A stretch of 64,000 bases of DNA from Cryoendolithus antarcticus (lineage: Eukaryota > Ascomycota > Dothideomycetes > Cladosporiales > Cladosporiaceae): the NCBI GenBank assembly GCA_002077065.1, contig NAJO01000027.1, positions 248,001 through 312,000 on the forward strand, given 5' to 3'. A program made the position numbers and the translations under genes. Numbering within the stretch: the first letter of the stretch is position 1; each line of letters starts with the position of its first letter. Shown one piece after another: positions 29,221-39,889 of this stretch. Under the pieces are notes generated by a model. The model worked only from the letters and a program-made list of their open reading frames with translations. It had not been told where the DNA came from and made no database searches.

Positions 29221-31926
29221 ATGGCTTCACCGCAAGCTATGAACGCGAAACCGGAGAAGCTTTCTTTCGCAGCAGTAAGTGCATCCCCCGCTTTGAGCTG
29301 TCTATGCTGTGATCATGGCGTTTTGCTGACCGACTTACAGATTGCAGCTGCAGGCATAAAGCCACCCAAGGCACCTTCACCCGTCACAACACAGCCGAAT
29401 GGCTCTCATGCCATTGCGCAGAAGGCGCCCGTGTCTGATAGCACGATGCCAGTGATCGCCTCCAGTGTCCCGAGTGGCCATCTGAGCATCTCCAAGCCGA
29501 AGCGTCTTGTGCAGCTGAGTGGTCGAGTACAACAAGAGTCGAAGACACCCGATGGTCCAGTGCCCGTCACGAACAATGAGAGTGCTGGAGCACTCGAGTT
29601 GCCAGTACAACCTCCGCCGAAGCCAGAGATTCTACTAGCGCCCGCTCAAGAGGACGCCAGTACTGCAGTGTCGTCTTCTGATGGCGACGGAAAGCCGCGA
29701 AGCAACGATGGCAAAAGCCAAGCCTCTGGGACCACATTCACCCTCGATGAGAAGGATTCACTTCGACCTGATGACAGTGCGAGTGTGCAGGCTGCTCCAG
29801 AGGAAGACGATGTCTTTGGTGCTCCAGAAGCTGCGACGTCGGAGACGCGATCGAGCGAGGACGCTGCTCGACCTTTCCGGGGCCAACTCAAAGAAATTGA
29901 TGCCATGGAGCCCTCTCGCCGCGCCCCAAACGGATCCTTCAGCAATGCTGGATCGCGGATGCTGTATGTCCCACCGACGGGACTTGGAGTGGGAGTGCTG
30001 CCCAATCGTGTTGGCATTGACATGCTGGACAGCGCGGTCGCTGGTCCTGATTCAAAACTACTTGAAGCGCTCGAGAATCCACGAGACCGTATATGGGTGC
30101 TCAAACTCGAGCAGGACATCATCGACTTCGTCAAAGACACAAAGGAATCTTCGCTCGCCTTGCCGCAATGCCACGCATTTTATAGATTGTTGGCGCACAA
30201 GATCGCCGACTACTACTCACTTGGTCACGCTGTCGACGACACAAATAACGCTGTCCGCTTGTTTCGAACTCCAAATTGCCGCATCCCACCGCCTCTAACA
30301 GGTATTGTCACTCCTTCGACCGCGGCAAGTACTCCGCCACCAAATGGGCCGCAGATGAAGATCTTGCGCCGGGGAGATGGCAATCCAGCGATCGCTAACG
30401 GCTCAAATATGACGTCGTCTGCGAACTCCGAGTCTGGCGAGGACGACCGAAAGAAGGCTGTTAGTCGCGAAGAGCGCGAGAAGCGTTACGAAGCTGCACG
30501 TCTGCGCATCATGGGATCTTCGAAGCCGGTCGAACAGTTGGATGCCAAAGACAACGGAGTTTCGAGGTCCAATTCGGCTGCTGGCAAGAAGAAGAAGAAG
30601 CCGCGCGACACGGACGATGACTTTCAGGCTCGGTCTGCGTACAGCTCCTTCTTTACACCGTCGAGTTCTGCGAGCTCCTACCAACTGAACACTGTCGCAT
30701 ATCCCACTGCGCCTGTCTCCACGGAAAATGTACAACAAATGCCTGCCTGGTACAACATGCAACAGGGCGCTGTTCCCTATTCGGGATACATCAATCCACT
30801 GACTCAACAGTGGTCTCCTGCGATTGGCCCTTCGGCTCAGAATGCACCACAGCAATGGACTGGTGCTACTATACCTGGCTACGACGTCAGTAGTCACTTC
30901 GCTCAAGCAATGATGCTGCAGCAGCAAGGTCAAGCTTGGCCAGCTGACGGCTATGCGCCGTCGAATGGTCAGACTTATCAGCCAATGCCGTATCAGATGT
31001 CACCGAATTGGCAGCAGCCACCTCAGACATCGCAGCCACCGCAGTATCACACGCAGAGAATGTCTGGGAGCGCTGATCAGATGCCATCTATGTACAGCAA
31101 CAACGGGCATTCGCAATGGCCTGAAAGACCACAGATACCCTCGCGAAAGTCATCGCAGCAGAGTCCGCCGTACATGAATCCCTCTTCGACGGCTACGCCA
31201 TCGCAACAAGTCTCCCACGCTGAAGCTCAGGCTCAAGGATACGCATACGGACTGCTGCCGAGCGCTGCTTTAGGGCGACCACCCAATGCGCTCGAGCACC
31301 CACTGCCCGGCAGCTACAAGAATGCCCACTTTAACCCTCAAAGTCGCACGTTCGTTCCGGGCCAAGTAGGAAGTCCAGCTTCACGATCACTCACTCCGAG
31401 CAAGCCCGCGGCTTCGGCAGCTGAGCATGGAAAGTCCCACAATGTACCCTACCCGCTGGACAGGCAAACTTCAAACACCTCGCCTTACTCCAACTCGCCT
31501 TACTCCAATAACCACATGATGGTACCTGCTCAACCATTGACGCACCCTTTACCCCAACCGGTGTTCCCTCGGCAACCATCTCCGCACATGTCGCTGCCGC
31601 CTAAGCCTGCACCTACCGCGCAATCAGCTTTCGGCGAGCACATGCAGCACAGCAGCGCAGAAGCGATGGCGACAGGTCAAAGCAGTATCGCTAAGTGGGG
31701 TACGCCGGCCTCGCTGCCTCCTAAGCCACCACCACCTGCTGAGCCCTTCGATCTCGCTGGTCTGGCTCAAGGCTCGAGGACAGCAGGAGGGTCGTACGGC
31801 GGTTCAATCCCACCACGTCAGTATGCGAATGGTGTGCCTACTTTTGGCTATATGCCACCTATCATGGGACTTGGAGCCGGTGTCGCAGTCAATGGAGCAT
31901 CGTCGCCAGGTGCCAGGCCGATGTGA
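29221..31926 (+). CDS. R3H/SUZ-domain RNA-binding protein
   Basis: The model is join(29221..29274,29341..31926), 879 aa. The N-terminal 250 residues are disordered. An R3H domain lies at about residues 275-355: RDRIWVLKLEQDIIDFVKDT, then RLLAHKIADYYSLGH, ending LFRTPNCRIPPP. A SUZ-like RNA-binding segment follows (REEREKRYEAARLRIMGSSK), a Lys patch (GKKKKKPRD), and a 450-residue Pro/Gln/Ser/Tyr-rich tail, a candidate for condensate formation. This matches the ARPP21/R3HDM and yeast Rbs1-like group. The 66-bp intron (GTAAGT..TTACAG) is a multiple of three with no stop, so retention would insert 22 residues without shifting frame. The spliced junction SFAAIAAAGIKPP looks natural. Confidence 0.88.
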   Translation: MASPQAMNAKPEKLSFAAVSASPALSCLCCDHGVLLTDLQIAAAGIKPPKAPSPVTTQPNGSHAIAQKAPVSDSTMPVIASSVPSGHLSISKPKRLVQLSGRVQQESKTPDGPVPVTNNESAGALELPVQPPPKPEILLAPAQEDASTAVSSSDGDGKPRSNDGKSQASGTTFTLDEKDSLRPDDSASVQAAPEEDDVFGAPEAATSETRSSEDAARPFRGQLKEIDAMEPSRRAPNGSFSNAGSRMLYVPPTGLGVGVLPNRVGIDMLDSAVAGPDSKLLEALENPRDRIWVLKLEQDIIDFVKDTKESSLALPQCHAFYRLLAHKIADYYSLGHAVDDTNNAVRLFRTPNCRIPPPLTGIVTPSTAASTPPPNGPQMKILRRGDGNPAIANGSNMTSSANSESGEDDRKKAVSREEREKRYEAARLRIMGSSKPVEQLDAKDNGVSRSNSAAGKKKKKPRDTDDDFQARSAYSSFFTPSSSASSYQLNTVAYPTAPVSTENVQQMPAWYNMQQGAVPYSGYINPLTQQWSPAIGPSAQNAPQQWTGATIPGYDVSSHFAQAMMLQQQGQAWPADGYAPSNGQTYQPMPYQMSPNWQQPPQTSQPPQYHTQRMSGSADQMPSMYSNNGHSQWPERPQIPSRKSSQQSPPYMNPSSTATPSQQVSHAEAQAQGYAYGLLPSAALGRPPNALEHPLPGSYKNAHFNPQSRTFVPGQVGSPASRSLTPSKPAASAAEHGKSHNVPYPLDRQTSNTSPYSNSPYSNNHMMVPAQPLTHPLPQPVFPRQPSPHMSLPPKPAPTAQSAFGEHMQHSSAEAMATGQSSIAKWGTPASLPPKPPPPAEPFDLAGLAQGSRTAGGSYGGSIPPRQYANGVPTFGYMPPIMGLGAGVAVNGASSPGARPM

Positions 31927-32525
31927 CGAGGGAGCAGTGGCGTGAGAGAGTTATGTCAGCGATTTGGGACTTCACGCAATGCTGAACCGGCCCCTGCCTC
32001 ATCAGGGCCTTGCTTGCTGGGCGGTCACGTCCGTAGTATGTTCAGGTAGAAAGATAATATCACAAAAGTTTTAAATCCCTCAACGATGAATCTCAATTTC
32101 TCCATGTAATTCATGAGGGCGGCATAGAGTGCTGAATATGCCTTAGTCTGCGAACCTGACAAGCCTGCCTAAGTTGGACGACTACAGAGCAGTGGTTCAA
32201 GGTGTTCATCATGCTGTATGGAGTGGCCGCTGGGGGTCCACCGAAATGTGGTGAGGGCAGGAGGTCTGGAATACATTGGGAGCGAGCAATGCATCTTCCC
32301 GTTGCTTCTATCTATGTCTTTATCCAGAATCTGTCAAAGTCCTCCCATCTCCGCTTCGTAACGATCGTAAGCAACAAAATCCTGATCAGCCTCCAAGTGG
32401 GCCACCAATGCACCGAGAAAGAAGAGAAAGCGCGAGGTCCGCTCGCAACGCCGAAAGTGGGTATGTATGTGAAAAGTCGCTATGCAAGAGACGCCAGCTG
32501 GCACAAAGATGATCGGCGCACAGCA
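31927..32525. other. Intergenic, convergent 3' ends
   Basis: These 599 bp lie between the R3H gene (+) and the GH71 gene (-). The section around 32041-32115 is AT-richer than its surroundings, as expected for polyadenylation regions. No gene is seen. Confidence 0.35.
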
Positions 32526-34067
32526 CTAGTGGTCGCCGATGTGACGCACATGGCGGTGCGAGTGCCTGCGGTGCTTCTTCGACGAAGTCATCTTGTTGTT
32601 GACGCCGACGATTCCCTGGTTGGTGCCATCGCCGACGAGGTTGACGTTCGGGTTGAAGTTCTGCCACTGGCAGGAGCTGCTGATCGTCTGCGAGCCCTTG
32701 CCGGTGTAGATAGTCTGCCCGTCGCGCACGATGGCGACCTCCGGTGTGACGCCACCGCCGAGATCCGATGGAAAGGCAACCTGGCCCATGGCGGGTCCGC
32801 TGCCGTCTGCTGTGAAGGTATGGTACTGGTTGCTGCCCACCGTCATGGAGATGGTGGCGGAGTCTTTCACGAGCGCCCAGGCGAACATCGCGTCAGCGGG
32901 CATGTTTGCGTTCTTGATGGCGGTCGAGGAGCCGTAGTAGCAGGATGCGTCTTTGGGGTGCACGCGGTACCAGTAGACGACCTGGTCCATGATGATTGGT
33001 GGCGGCGAGCCGCTCTTCCACCACGAGATGTAGTACTTTGCGATGATGCGCCATGGTGCGTGGTTCTGGCCCCAGACGTAGTTGCCCATGTCACCTAGGA
33101 CAACATAATCCTTGGCTGAGGTGTCGTGCTGGTCGGGAAGATCGCGTAGGTAATGTGACTCGCAGAAGTCGTTCCAGGTCAGGATCTCAATGATGTCGGG
33201 CTGGACCTCCTTGTTCGTGAGCTGTGCGAAGCGGTCGGGGAAGAGTGTGTCGCTGAAGGCGACCCAGGCATCGAGGGGGTTGCCATTGTTGAGATCCTTG
33301 TATTGCCAAGGCGATACCGCTGCAGATTGTGTCAGTGATAAACATTGCGGCTGGAGAGCATCTCACTTACACATGATGTAGGGTCCCTTCTTGCCAGCGG
33401 TCTTCAGCGCGCTTTGGAAAGCCTGATCAGGGGTGGCGGTGATGTTCTCCTGCACGTTCAGCGGCCATGCCTGCCAGTTGAGGTAGCCGTCAATCGAGGG
33501 GAAGTCGGAAAGCAATTGCGAAGCTTGACCAGACGGATCATCGTAGCCGGCCATTGAGTACTTGGTCAATGCGGGTGAGAGCGAGATGTACTGGTTTGAG
33601 TAGGACATCTCTGCCTTGAGCTGGTTGAAGAAGTCGTTGCCGTATTGCGAGACGTAGTCGCCACCGTAGGTTGTAACGAGGATGTCACCGTTCCATCGAT
33701 AAGTTGCGGGATTGCTTGCGTACTTCGAGAGAATCTGGGCCATGTACTGCGGCGTCCAGTAGGTGTTGCACTCGGAGTATGACATGTCGAAGGAGTGCGC
33801 GAGCTTGAAGCCCATCTGCTCGGCGGCCGTGAAGGCATCGCCAATACGGTCGGCAGTCCAGCCCTGATCGCCTTGGCAGTAAGGTGGGATCCAGTTGAGA
33901 GCGAAGCCGTCAATGCCGATCTGTTGCGCATCGCTCATGTCCTTCTTCCATTGGTCGACATCGTAGGCATATGAGTTCATGACCATGAAGTGGGCGAAGA
34001 CATCGGCGGCCGAGGCGATGCGGAGGGTGAGTGCCGAGAGGGCGAGGGTGGTGCTGAGGGAGAACAT
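32526..34067 (-). CDS. Secreted glycoside hydrolase family 71 (alpha-1,3-glucanase)
   Basis: The model is complement(join(32526..33319,33371..34067)), 496 aa. A signal peptide of about 20 residues (MFSLSTTLALSALTLRIASA) precedes the mature start ADVFAHFMVMNSYAYD, the typical GH71 opening. Further hallmarks are GIDGFALNWIPPY, LAHSFDMSYSE, the NWQAWPLN strand, EILTWNDFCESHYL and YYISWWKSG. The enzyme cleaves alpha-1,3-glucan, a wall polymer of moulds, and acts in wall remodelling or attack on other fungi. A 51-bp phase-1 intron (GTAAGT..TGCAG) joins YIM to SVSPWQYKDL. The last residues are His/Arg/Lys-rich (KKHRRHSHRHVRH), unusual for a secreted hydrolase end. No separate carbohydrate-binding module is seen. 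Confidence 0.94.
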
Positions 34068-34883
34068 GATCGTTCCTTTTCGTAGAGTTTCGCGATCGAG
34101 TTGCTAGTCGTGTAGTTGTTGTTGACTGCCAAGCGATATGCGATTGATGTTGCTGAAAGGAGTGGACGTGCTCACGGAGCACGAGTTAACAAATGAGTGA
34201 CTGGGACGCGACCTGGCGTTGAGTGATGGAGGTGGACTGTACGAGAGGAGACACATGCGGTCCAGTAGAAGAGGTGGAAGTGAGGGCTGTTTACTTGCAC
34301 ATGTAGGACCCACGCCCAGTGGAGTCGGTGGCGCTCAGCACGTTGGCCTCGCCCACTCCTGATCCTGAGGTAATCTCACGCACCACCACCGCGAGAGATA
34401 CAGATTACACGGACTGCTTGCCGTCGGAGAAGGGCAAGGGATAAGCGCCTACAACCCGAGTCGGAGTCCGGGTAGGGAGCCGTTTCATCTTGATGCGGCC
34501 AGGATCTCATTTAAACCTGGCGTGGCGTATGTTTGAGAGCGTGCTTATCTATCGGCACCAACGTGCGGCAGTTATCTATAGATATGACAAAAGCTTGTTG
34601 TTCGTGTGGCTTTTGCAATGTCGATTCTACACTTCGAGGTAGAAAGATGTGTTGAAGGACGAGCAAGAGGTGCAACCATGGCTCGCGCTGTGAGGTCGAG
34701 TTTCACAAGCTGCGTTGCTGCAGGTACGCGCAGGTCCCTCCAACCATCAAGAGGCCGGGCCGCGGGTGGAGTCTAGACTTCACAGGTTCCACAGCAGATC
34801 GGCAAACATTAGAATTACCACGTCGACATCGACATGGGCTAGAACACTGCTGACCGATATGTACAAAGTATGTACGCGCGCGC
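34068..34883. other. GH71 upstream region / ALG7 3' end
   Basis: The region is 816 bp between two minus-strand genes and holds the GH71 promoter. Short frames only. Confidence 0.35.
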
Positions 34884-36371
34884 TCAGAATCGATTGTCCT
34901 GGCTAAACAACAGTAGTGCCAGGCTATGCCTCATCCAAAGCCCCAGCAGCCCGCACAACGTCTGCATGACCAAAATCTCCGTCGCCAGCCTGTCTTCCCG
35001 AAGTGGACCCCTCCACACGAGCCAGAGGTTCAGGATCGTGAAATTGCTGCACTGCGTTACCCTCCCCTTCTCATTGGTCTCCACTCTCAGCATCCGTAAT
35101 TCATGCAGCACTTTCAGTACTTCGCCAACGATTGGCCGCAACGGCTTCTCTTCGCTGAAAGTCGCGACAGAAGGCTCCAGCAACCCGGTCCTGGCGTTGA
35201 AACGTGGCAGCCTGTGGCGCGGACAGGGGACCACCTTGAACAGCTGTGGCGCAGAGTAAAGGAAGTTGAAGATCTGAGGGATGAACAGTAGCATAAGAGT
35301 CTTGCTGAAGTGACCCAAGATGCCAACGACTGCGAAGACCATGCCTGCAAAGTAGCAGTATGTGTCGCCGACAAATACTCTTGCTGGGAACCAGTTGTGC
35401 GATAGCAGTGCCAACGACACACCTACGAATGGTAGTAGCAGGTAGATGCTGAAGAGATGTGAGTCGGTCGCTGGGTGAGGTTGATGCATCCAGGGCGAGA
35501 CGTAAAGAAAGTCGTTCAACAGCAGCAGCAACGCTATCACGAGCGACTGACCAACTTCGATCCCATTCACGCCGGCGAGTATGTTGATGCAATTCGGACA
35601 GAAGATGGCGACAGCTGCCATGTACAGATAGTAGAAGCCACCAAGATCGATGAGCTCACCAAGGTAGGGACGTAGAGGTAGCGGTACCACCACGTGTGTG
35701 ACACCGAAGTCGACGAAGTACAGGCCTAGCATCGGAAGTGCGGCGAAGGCCGGAATGAAGAACTTGTGCCGCCATCGCATGTCGAAGGAATCATCCAAGA
35801 TGCCCAGGATCGTTGTCGTCGCCAAAGTGCCATAGGCGAAGCCGTATGATGCGAGCTGTATCATTTGGTCAGCCTCATCCTTATACCTCTCACGTCATCG
35901 GATTCATACCTTTTCCAACGGGAAGCGATGGAGAAATCGTCCTGTGTCGTCCATACCAGCTTCCAGTACCCTGTCCTTGTTGCCACCCCCGGATGTTGCT
36001 TCGACGATATCGCGCTTGAACGCAAATGGCAAGAAGTTGACCACAGCAAGTAGATATACAAGCGCCGAGATCAAACCCATGGCTTCTGGTCTGTGGCAAA
36101 GAGTCAGATGATGCGATCGCAGTGCGTACGGATAGACCTACAACTCAACGGGACTCTTCTTCGATAAGTCCTTGCCTTTGTACCCACGCTTGATGAAGAC
36201 ATCTCCAGTCCATCTGATTACCGCATATGTGAATGAGAATGCAGCACCAGAGATGGCCAACGAGGCGAACAGGGGTTCGCCATCGCTATTCCAAGCATTC
36301 ACAAGGATAGCGATGCAGGCGACAGAAAGGATACTCAGTGAGTAGACCTCAGTGCTACTCAGATCTTGCAT
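34884..36371 (-). CDS. ALG7: UDP-GlcNAc:dolichyl-phosphate GlcNAc-1-phosphotransferase
   Basis: The enzyme makes GlcNAc-PP-dolichol, the first step of N-glycan precursor synthesis at the ER, and is the tunicamycin target. The model is complement(join(34884..35855,35910..36090,36142..36371)), 460 aa, about ten membrane helices. Motifs: FIKRGYKGKDLSKKSPVELPEAMG (restored by a 51-bp intron with GTAGGT donor), GILDDSFDMRWRHKF, the catalytic-loop segment CINILAGVNGIEVGQS, and the FVGDTYCYFAGM sugar-nucleotide region. The C-terminal part carries the eukaryote-specific PCPRHRLPRFN and NLWLVWRGPLRED. Introns of 51 and 54 bp close in phase. It shares a 389-bp promoter with SEH1. Confidence 0.95.
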
Positions 36372-36760
36372 GCTGTCAGTATCGTAGCTCCAACATATTC
36401 ACTGTGTTAGACAGACCGTGATATAGGGAATCAGTCTTGACAAGTTGCAGTGTCGGGGAGTCGGCGGAAGAGCTCCGGTGCTGCGGTTGTCAAACTGCTC
36501 TCTTCTACCACTGCCAGTTGCACATTTCTGAGCGCACCAGCTATTCGCACAGGTATGACAAACTCTTCCGGTTGTGCGAGTACTGTCTGCAATGGCCCAG
36601 AGAGGGGGTTGATGGCTGGGTGGGACCTGCTATCAAAGTGATACAGCCACGACCTGCTTGACATTATTGGTCGCACAGCATCGCGGACTGTTTCTCAGCC
36701 AGCCACTCGACCTCACGTTTGTCGAGCTACCGCGGCCATTGGGTCCAGACATCAGAGAGT
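36372..36760. promoter_or_regulatory. Divergent promoter, ALG7 / SEH1
   Basis: These 389 bp lie between two divergent housekeeping start codons. The plus-strand frame is open from about 36719, but the first ATG is at 36761. No obvious site was picked out. Confidence 0.4.
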
Positions 36761-37909
36761 ATGGCATCTGAGAGGTTCCACCGCTTCTCTCATGGCCACC
36801 AGGATCTTGTCACAGACGTGAGCTACAACATCTATGGCACGCGCATGGCTACAGCCTCGGCTGATCACCGCATCAAAGTCTGGGATCTGGTCGAGGTGAG
36901 CAGCACGTGGACTGTGACCGATGTCTGGGTTGCCCACGACGCGTCTGTCACATGCGTGAAGTGGAACGGTCCCTTCGTGGGCGAGCATCTCGGTTCAATC
37001 GGCGAAGACGGCACGCTCAAGATCTGGCAGGAGGATGTCAGTCAGGCGATCAACTCCGGTCGAAGATGGCGACAGATCTTCCGGATGGTGACAGCAACTG
37101 GTGTGCCTTACGCACATCTTGACTTCAAGAACATTGGCGTCGAGAGCTACTACGCTGCAATCACCCGGGATGGTCACTTGACTATCTGTGAACCAGCAGA
37201 AGATCATGACGATCTGTCGAGCTGGAAGATTATGTGGGAGGACTATCTATGCAAGACTCCATCCAGAATGGAGGAAACGGGCTACCGTCTGAGCTGGCAC
37301 AGAGAGATCTTACCTGCATGGCCAGCAGTCCTGGCTGGACTTGATCGCAAGTCCTTGAGCCTTGCAGCAGCCGTTGGCACTACAGTCAAAGTTTTCCGCA
37401 CAGACAAGGATCGCAAGTTCTATATTGCTGCCACCCTCGAGGGCACGAAAGGGTTGGTGCGAGATGTTGACTGGAGCAACGGTAGCATGAGAGGGTTCGA
37501 TACGCTTGCGACCGCAAGTAAAGACGGCTTCATCCGCATCTACGAGCTCCACACGCCTGGCGCAGCATCTTTCGCAACTTCGGGCAGTGGAACTCAGGAG
37601 CAGAAGCCACTGCTGTCGCACGCTGATCTCTCGGTGCCTCGACCAACACGGTCTGCCATCGGCGCAGGACTGGCTGGTGGAGTCAAAGGGAAGCGCGACG
37701 AGCAAGCCACCGCTCCTGGGGCAGTCAGACAAGACGTCAAGCTCGTGGCTGAGCTCGAGTTGCACGATGCGTTGCCGTGGCGTGCTCAATGGAGCCCGGA
37801 AGGCGGTATGCTCGTCACTACAGCTGACGATGGGATTGTAAGGCTGTGGAAGAAGTCCATTGATGGCAAATGGCTAGAAGCTGCTGAGATCGATGGTACG
37901 AAGGAATGA
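36761..37909 (+). CDS. SEH1: Seh1-like WD40 nucleoporin / SEA-complex subunit
   Basis: A 382-aa single-exon beta-propeller protein. Yeast Seh1 is shared by the Nup84 (Y) complex of the nuclear pore and the SEA/GATOR complex upstream of TORC1. The N-terminus has the Seh1 pattern GHQDLVTDVSYNIYGTRMATAS then DHRIKVWDL, followed by repeats at VAHDASVTCVKW, SIGEDGTLKIWQED, LDFKNIG, VRDVDWSNGS, ATASKDGFIRIYEL and ALPWRAQWSPEGGMLVTTADDGIVRLWKK. A 60-residue Gly/Pro-rich insert precedes the last repeat. The start is the ATG at 36761 (MASERFHRFSHGHQDL), well placed for the family. Confidence 0.93.
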   Translation: MASERFHRFSHGHQDLVTDVSYNIYGTRMATASADHRIKVWDLVEVSSTWTVTDVWVAHDASVTCVKWNGPFVGEHLGSIGEDGTLKIWQEDVSQAINSGRRWRQIFRMVTATGVPYAHLDFKNIGVESYYAAITRDGHLTICEPAEDHDDLSSWKIMWEDYLCKTPSRMEETGYRLSWHREILPAWPAVLAGLDRKSLSLAAAVGTTVKVFRTDKDRKFYIAATLEGTKGLVRDVDWSNGSMRGFDTLATASKDGFIRIYELHTPGAASFATSGSGTQEQKPLLSHADLSVPRPTRSAIGAGLAGGVKGKRDEQATAPGAVRQDVKLVAELELHDALPWRAQWSPEGGMLVTTADDGIVRLWKKSIDGKWLEAAEIDGTKE

Positions 37910-38689
37910 CTGTGACGACTGCTAGGTCACTTGTGCAGCCGGCGGTGCAATCAGGAACCCGATATTCTGAGAAACAAGCTTTGCTGCACGTGGCTGCCAT
38001 GCGAGGTCCAGCGATGCGATCTACTGTACCTTCAGTGGTCACTAGCTCCACTTTCAAGAACTTGCAAGGCTTCGCGTATATGCCCTCTTTTCACAACCGT
38101 CGACTGCCGGTCGAGGAGAGCTTCTGGACCGGCTACTAATGAACAATAGCCACATCCGACATGCCGCGTGCGCGCACTTTAGCCTGAGTGTGCATGGAAT
38201 TGCATCGTCGACATCGACCATGCACTGATGCATGGACTTGCGATAATCCCTCTGCTTAGTATGAGAGATCTGGAGTAAAACATTACGACACGCAGACAGA
38301 AATTGAGCCTCAACGTCGCATGTCCACGAAAGATGACACCGAGCGAGTGGTAGCTTAGCTCTTCTGTGGACTGGTCGAATACCGCACGAGCCATCGGATA
38401 AAATACCCCGCATGGAGTTTACTGTGGAGTGATGCTCAGTGCGGGCAACGAAGATCCTCACAGATCAATCAAGAAAAGGCGAGATGACGAGGGTGGATCG
38501 ATTAAATTACGAGTTCAGCGACAGTGCATCGACTAGCCGCAGGATGAGCTGCCGCGTTCCTTGCAGCCGAGCGATGCGGCATACATTAAGTACTGACGTC
38601 TTGCCGGCGCGGACCAGGCTGTCTCCTCACGAATCGAACCGCAAGCACTTACTGTCAGAGCTCAAGAGGACAGCAGTCAATCCGTCAAC
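37910..38689. other. Intergenic, upstream of GDSL esterase
   Basis: The region is 780 bp between two plus-strand genes and presumably holds the esterase promoter. The region 38390-38690 has several short frames and no ORF of note. Confidence 0.35.
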
Positions 38690-39889
38690 ATGAAGTCCGC
38701 ATCAATCGTCGCGGTCGCCGCCAGTGCTACAGTAGCCGTAGCAACACCTTGGGGTCATCACTACTCACCATGGGGTTACGGCCCTGCATCAGGCTCGAAA
38801 GCGTGGAACCTTAAGAAATTCACCAGCTTGGTGGCTTTTGGTGACAGCTATACGGACGACTCGAGACTTGGCTACTTCATCAACAACGGCACGCCTCCAG
38901 TCGGCTATGCCAACCCCGCAGTATGCCAACACCATTGAGATGGCGGCCTGCAATGTCTGACCAGATCACAGAACTACCACTCCGCTGACGGAGGTCGTCC
39001 GTGGCCGCAGTATGTCGCCCAGTACACTGGAGCCCATGTGTACAACTACGCTGTGTCTGGCGCCGTGTGCAGCAACAACATCACGCCACGATACTTCTCG
39101 GCGATCAAAGCGCCGTTCCCGTCCGTAGAGCAGTATGAAGTTCCGGCCTACATTGCGGACTCGAAATACAGCTACCCGAACGGCACTAAGTTCCTGACTG
39201 TCCCGGCGAGCCAGACTGTCTACTCGATTTTCATTGGGACGAACGACCTTGGTAACTACGCCTTCTTGACCGATTCTCAAGTCGCTGGCACTACGATCGT
39301 GAACTACACCGACTGTGTCTTCAATCAGCTGCAGACCCTGTACTCGACTGGAGCACGGTACTTCGTTCTCCAGAACGTGGCGCCTCTCAACCTCGTTCCT
39401 CAGTACGCCGATGCTGTTCATGGTGGCCTTGCTAGCTCACAATACTGGCCGGATAAGGCGAACTACTCCACCAACATCACCGAGATTTCGTACAAGATGG
39501 CAGAGTACGTTGCGCTCGTCAACGACGTGTTCACTTACCAGACTCCGTACCTCGTTGAAGTCGCCAAGCGATTCCCCGGAGCGCACTTTGCTGTGATGGA
39601 CATCAACGGTCTTGTGAGTGTAGACTGCGCTAGGATGCATACCATGCAGTCATACTGACATTCACAGCTCACCGACATCTATAACAACCCCTCCGCGTAC
39701 CTGAACGGTACTGCACCTCTGAACGTCACTAGCTACGTCAACCTCAACGGCAAGCCAAATGCGAGCCCCGATAGCTTCATCTGGTACGATGAGTTGCACC
39801 CAAGTGAGCAGACCGACAGGATCATTGCACGGACCTTTGTAGACGTCGTCAAGGGATCTAGCAAATGGGCCACGTACTGGTCTAGCTAG
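38690..39889 (+). CDS. Secreted GDSL esterase (SGNH hydrolase, CE16-like)
   Basis: The model is join(38690..38920,38972..39613,39668..39889), 364 aa. A signal peptide is visible (MKSASIVAVAASATVAVATP). SGNH blocks are present: block I FTSLVAFGDSYTDD (Ser nucleophile), block II around NYAVSGAVCSNN (Gly), block III FIGTNDLGNY (Asn) and block V WYDELHPSEQ (Asp/His). There are several N-x-S/T sites. The family includes fungal acetylesterases acting on plant cell-wall oligosaccharides (CE16), so an extracellular deacetylase role is inferred. Introns of 51 and 54 bp, both phase 0, are required: without the first the reading stops at residue 82, without the last it loses the catalytic His. Confidence 0.93.

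Noticed and set aside
30403..30933. 176-codon minus-strand frame inside the R3H gene
   Set aside because: Shadow of the repetitive Gln/Ser-rich coding strand.
31480..31530. Short tandem repeat in the R3H gene tail
   Set aside because: Explained by a coding SPYSN duplication in a low-complexity region.
38626..38645. GAATCGAACC, like a minus-strand tRNA T-loop
   Set aside because: The five-base T-stem does not pair and no cloverleaf follows.
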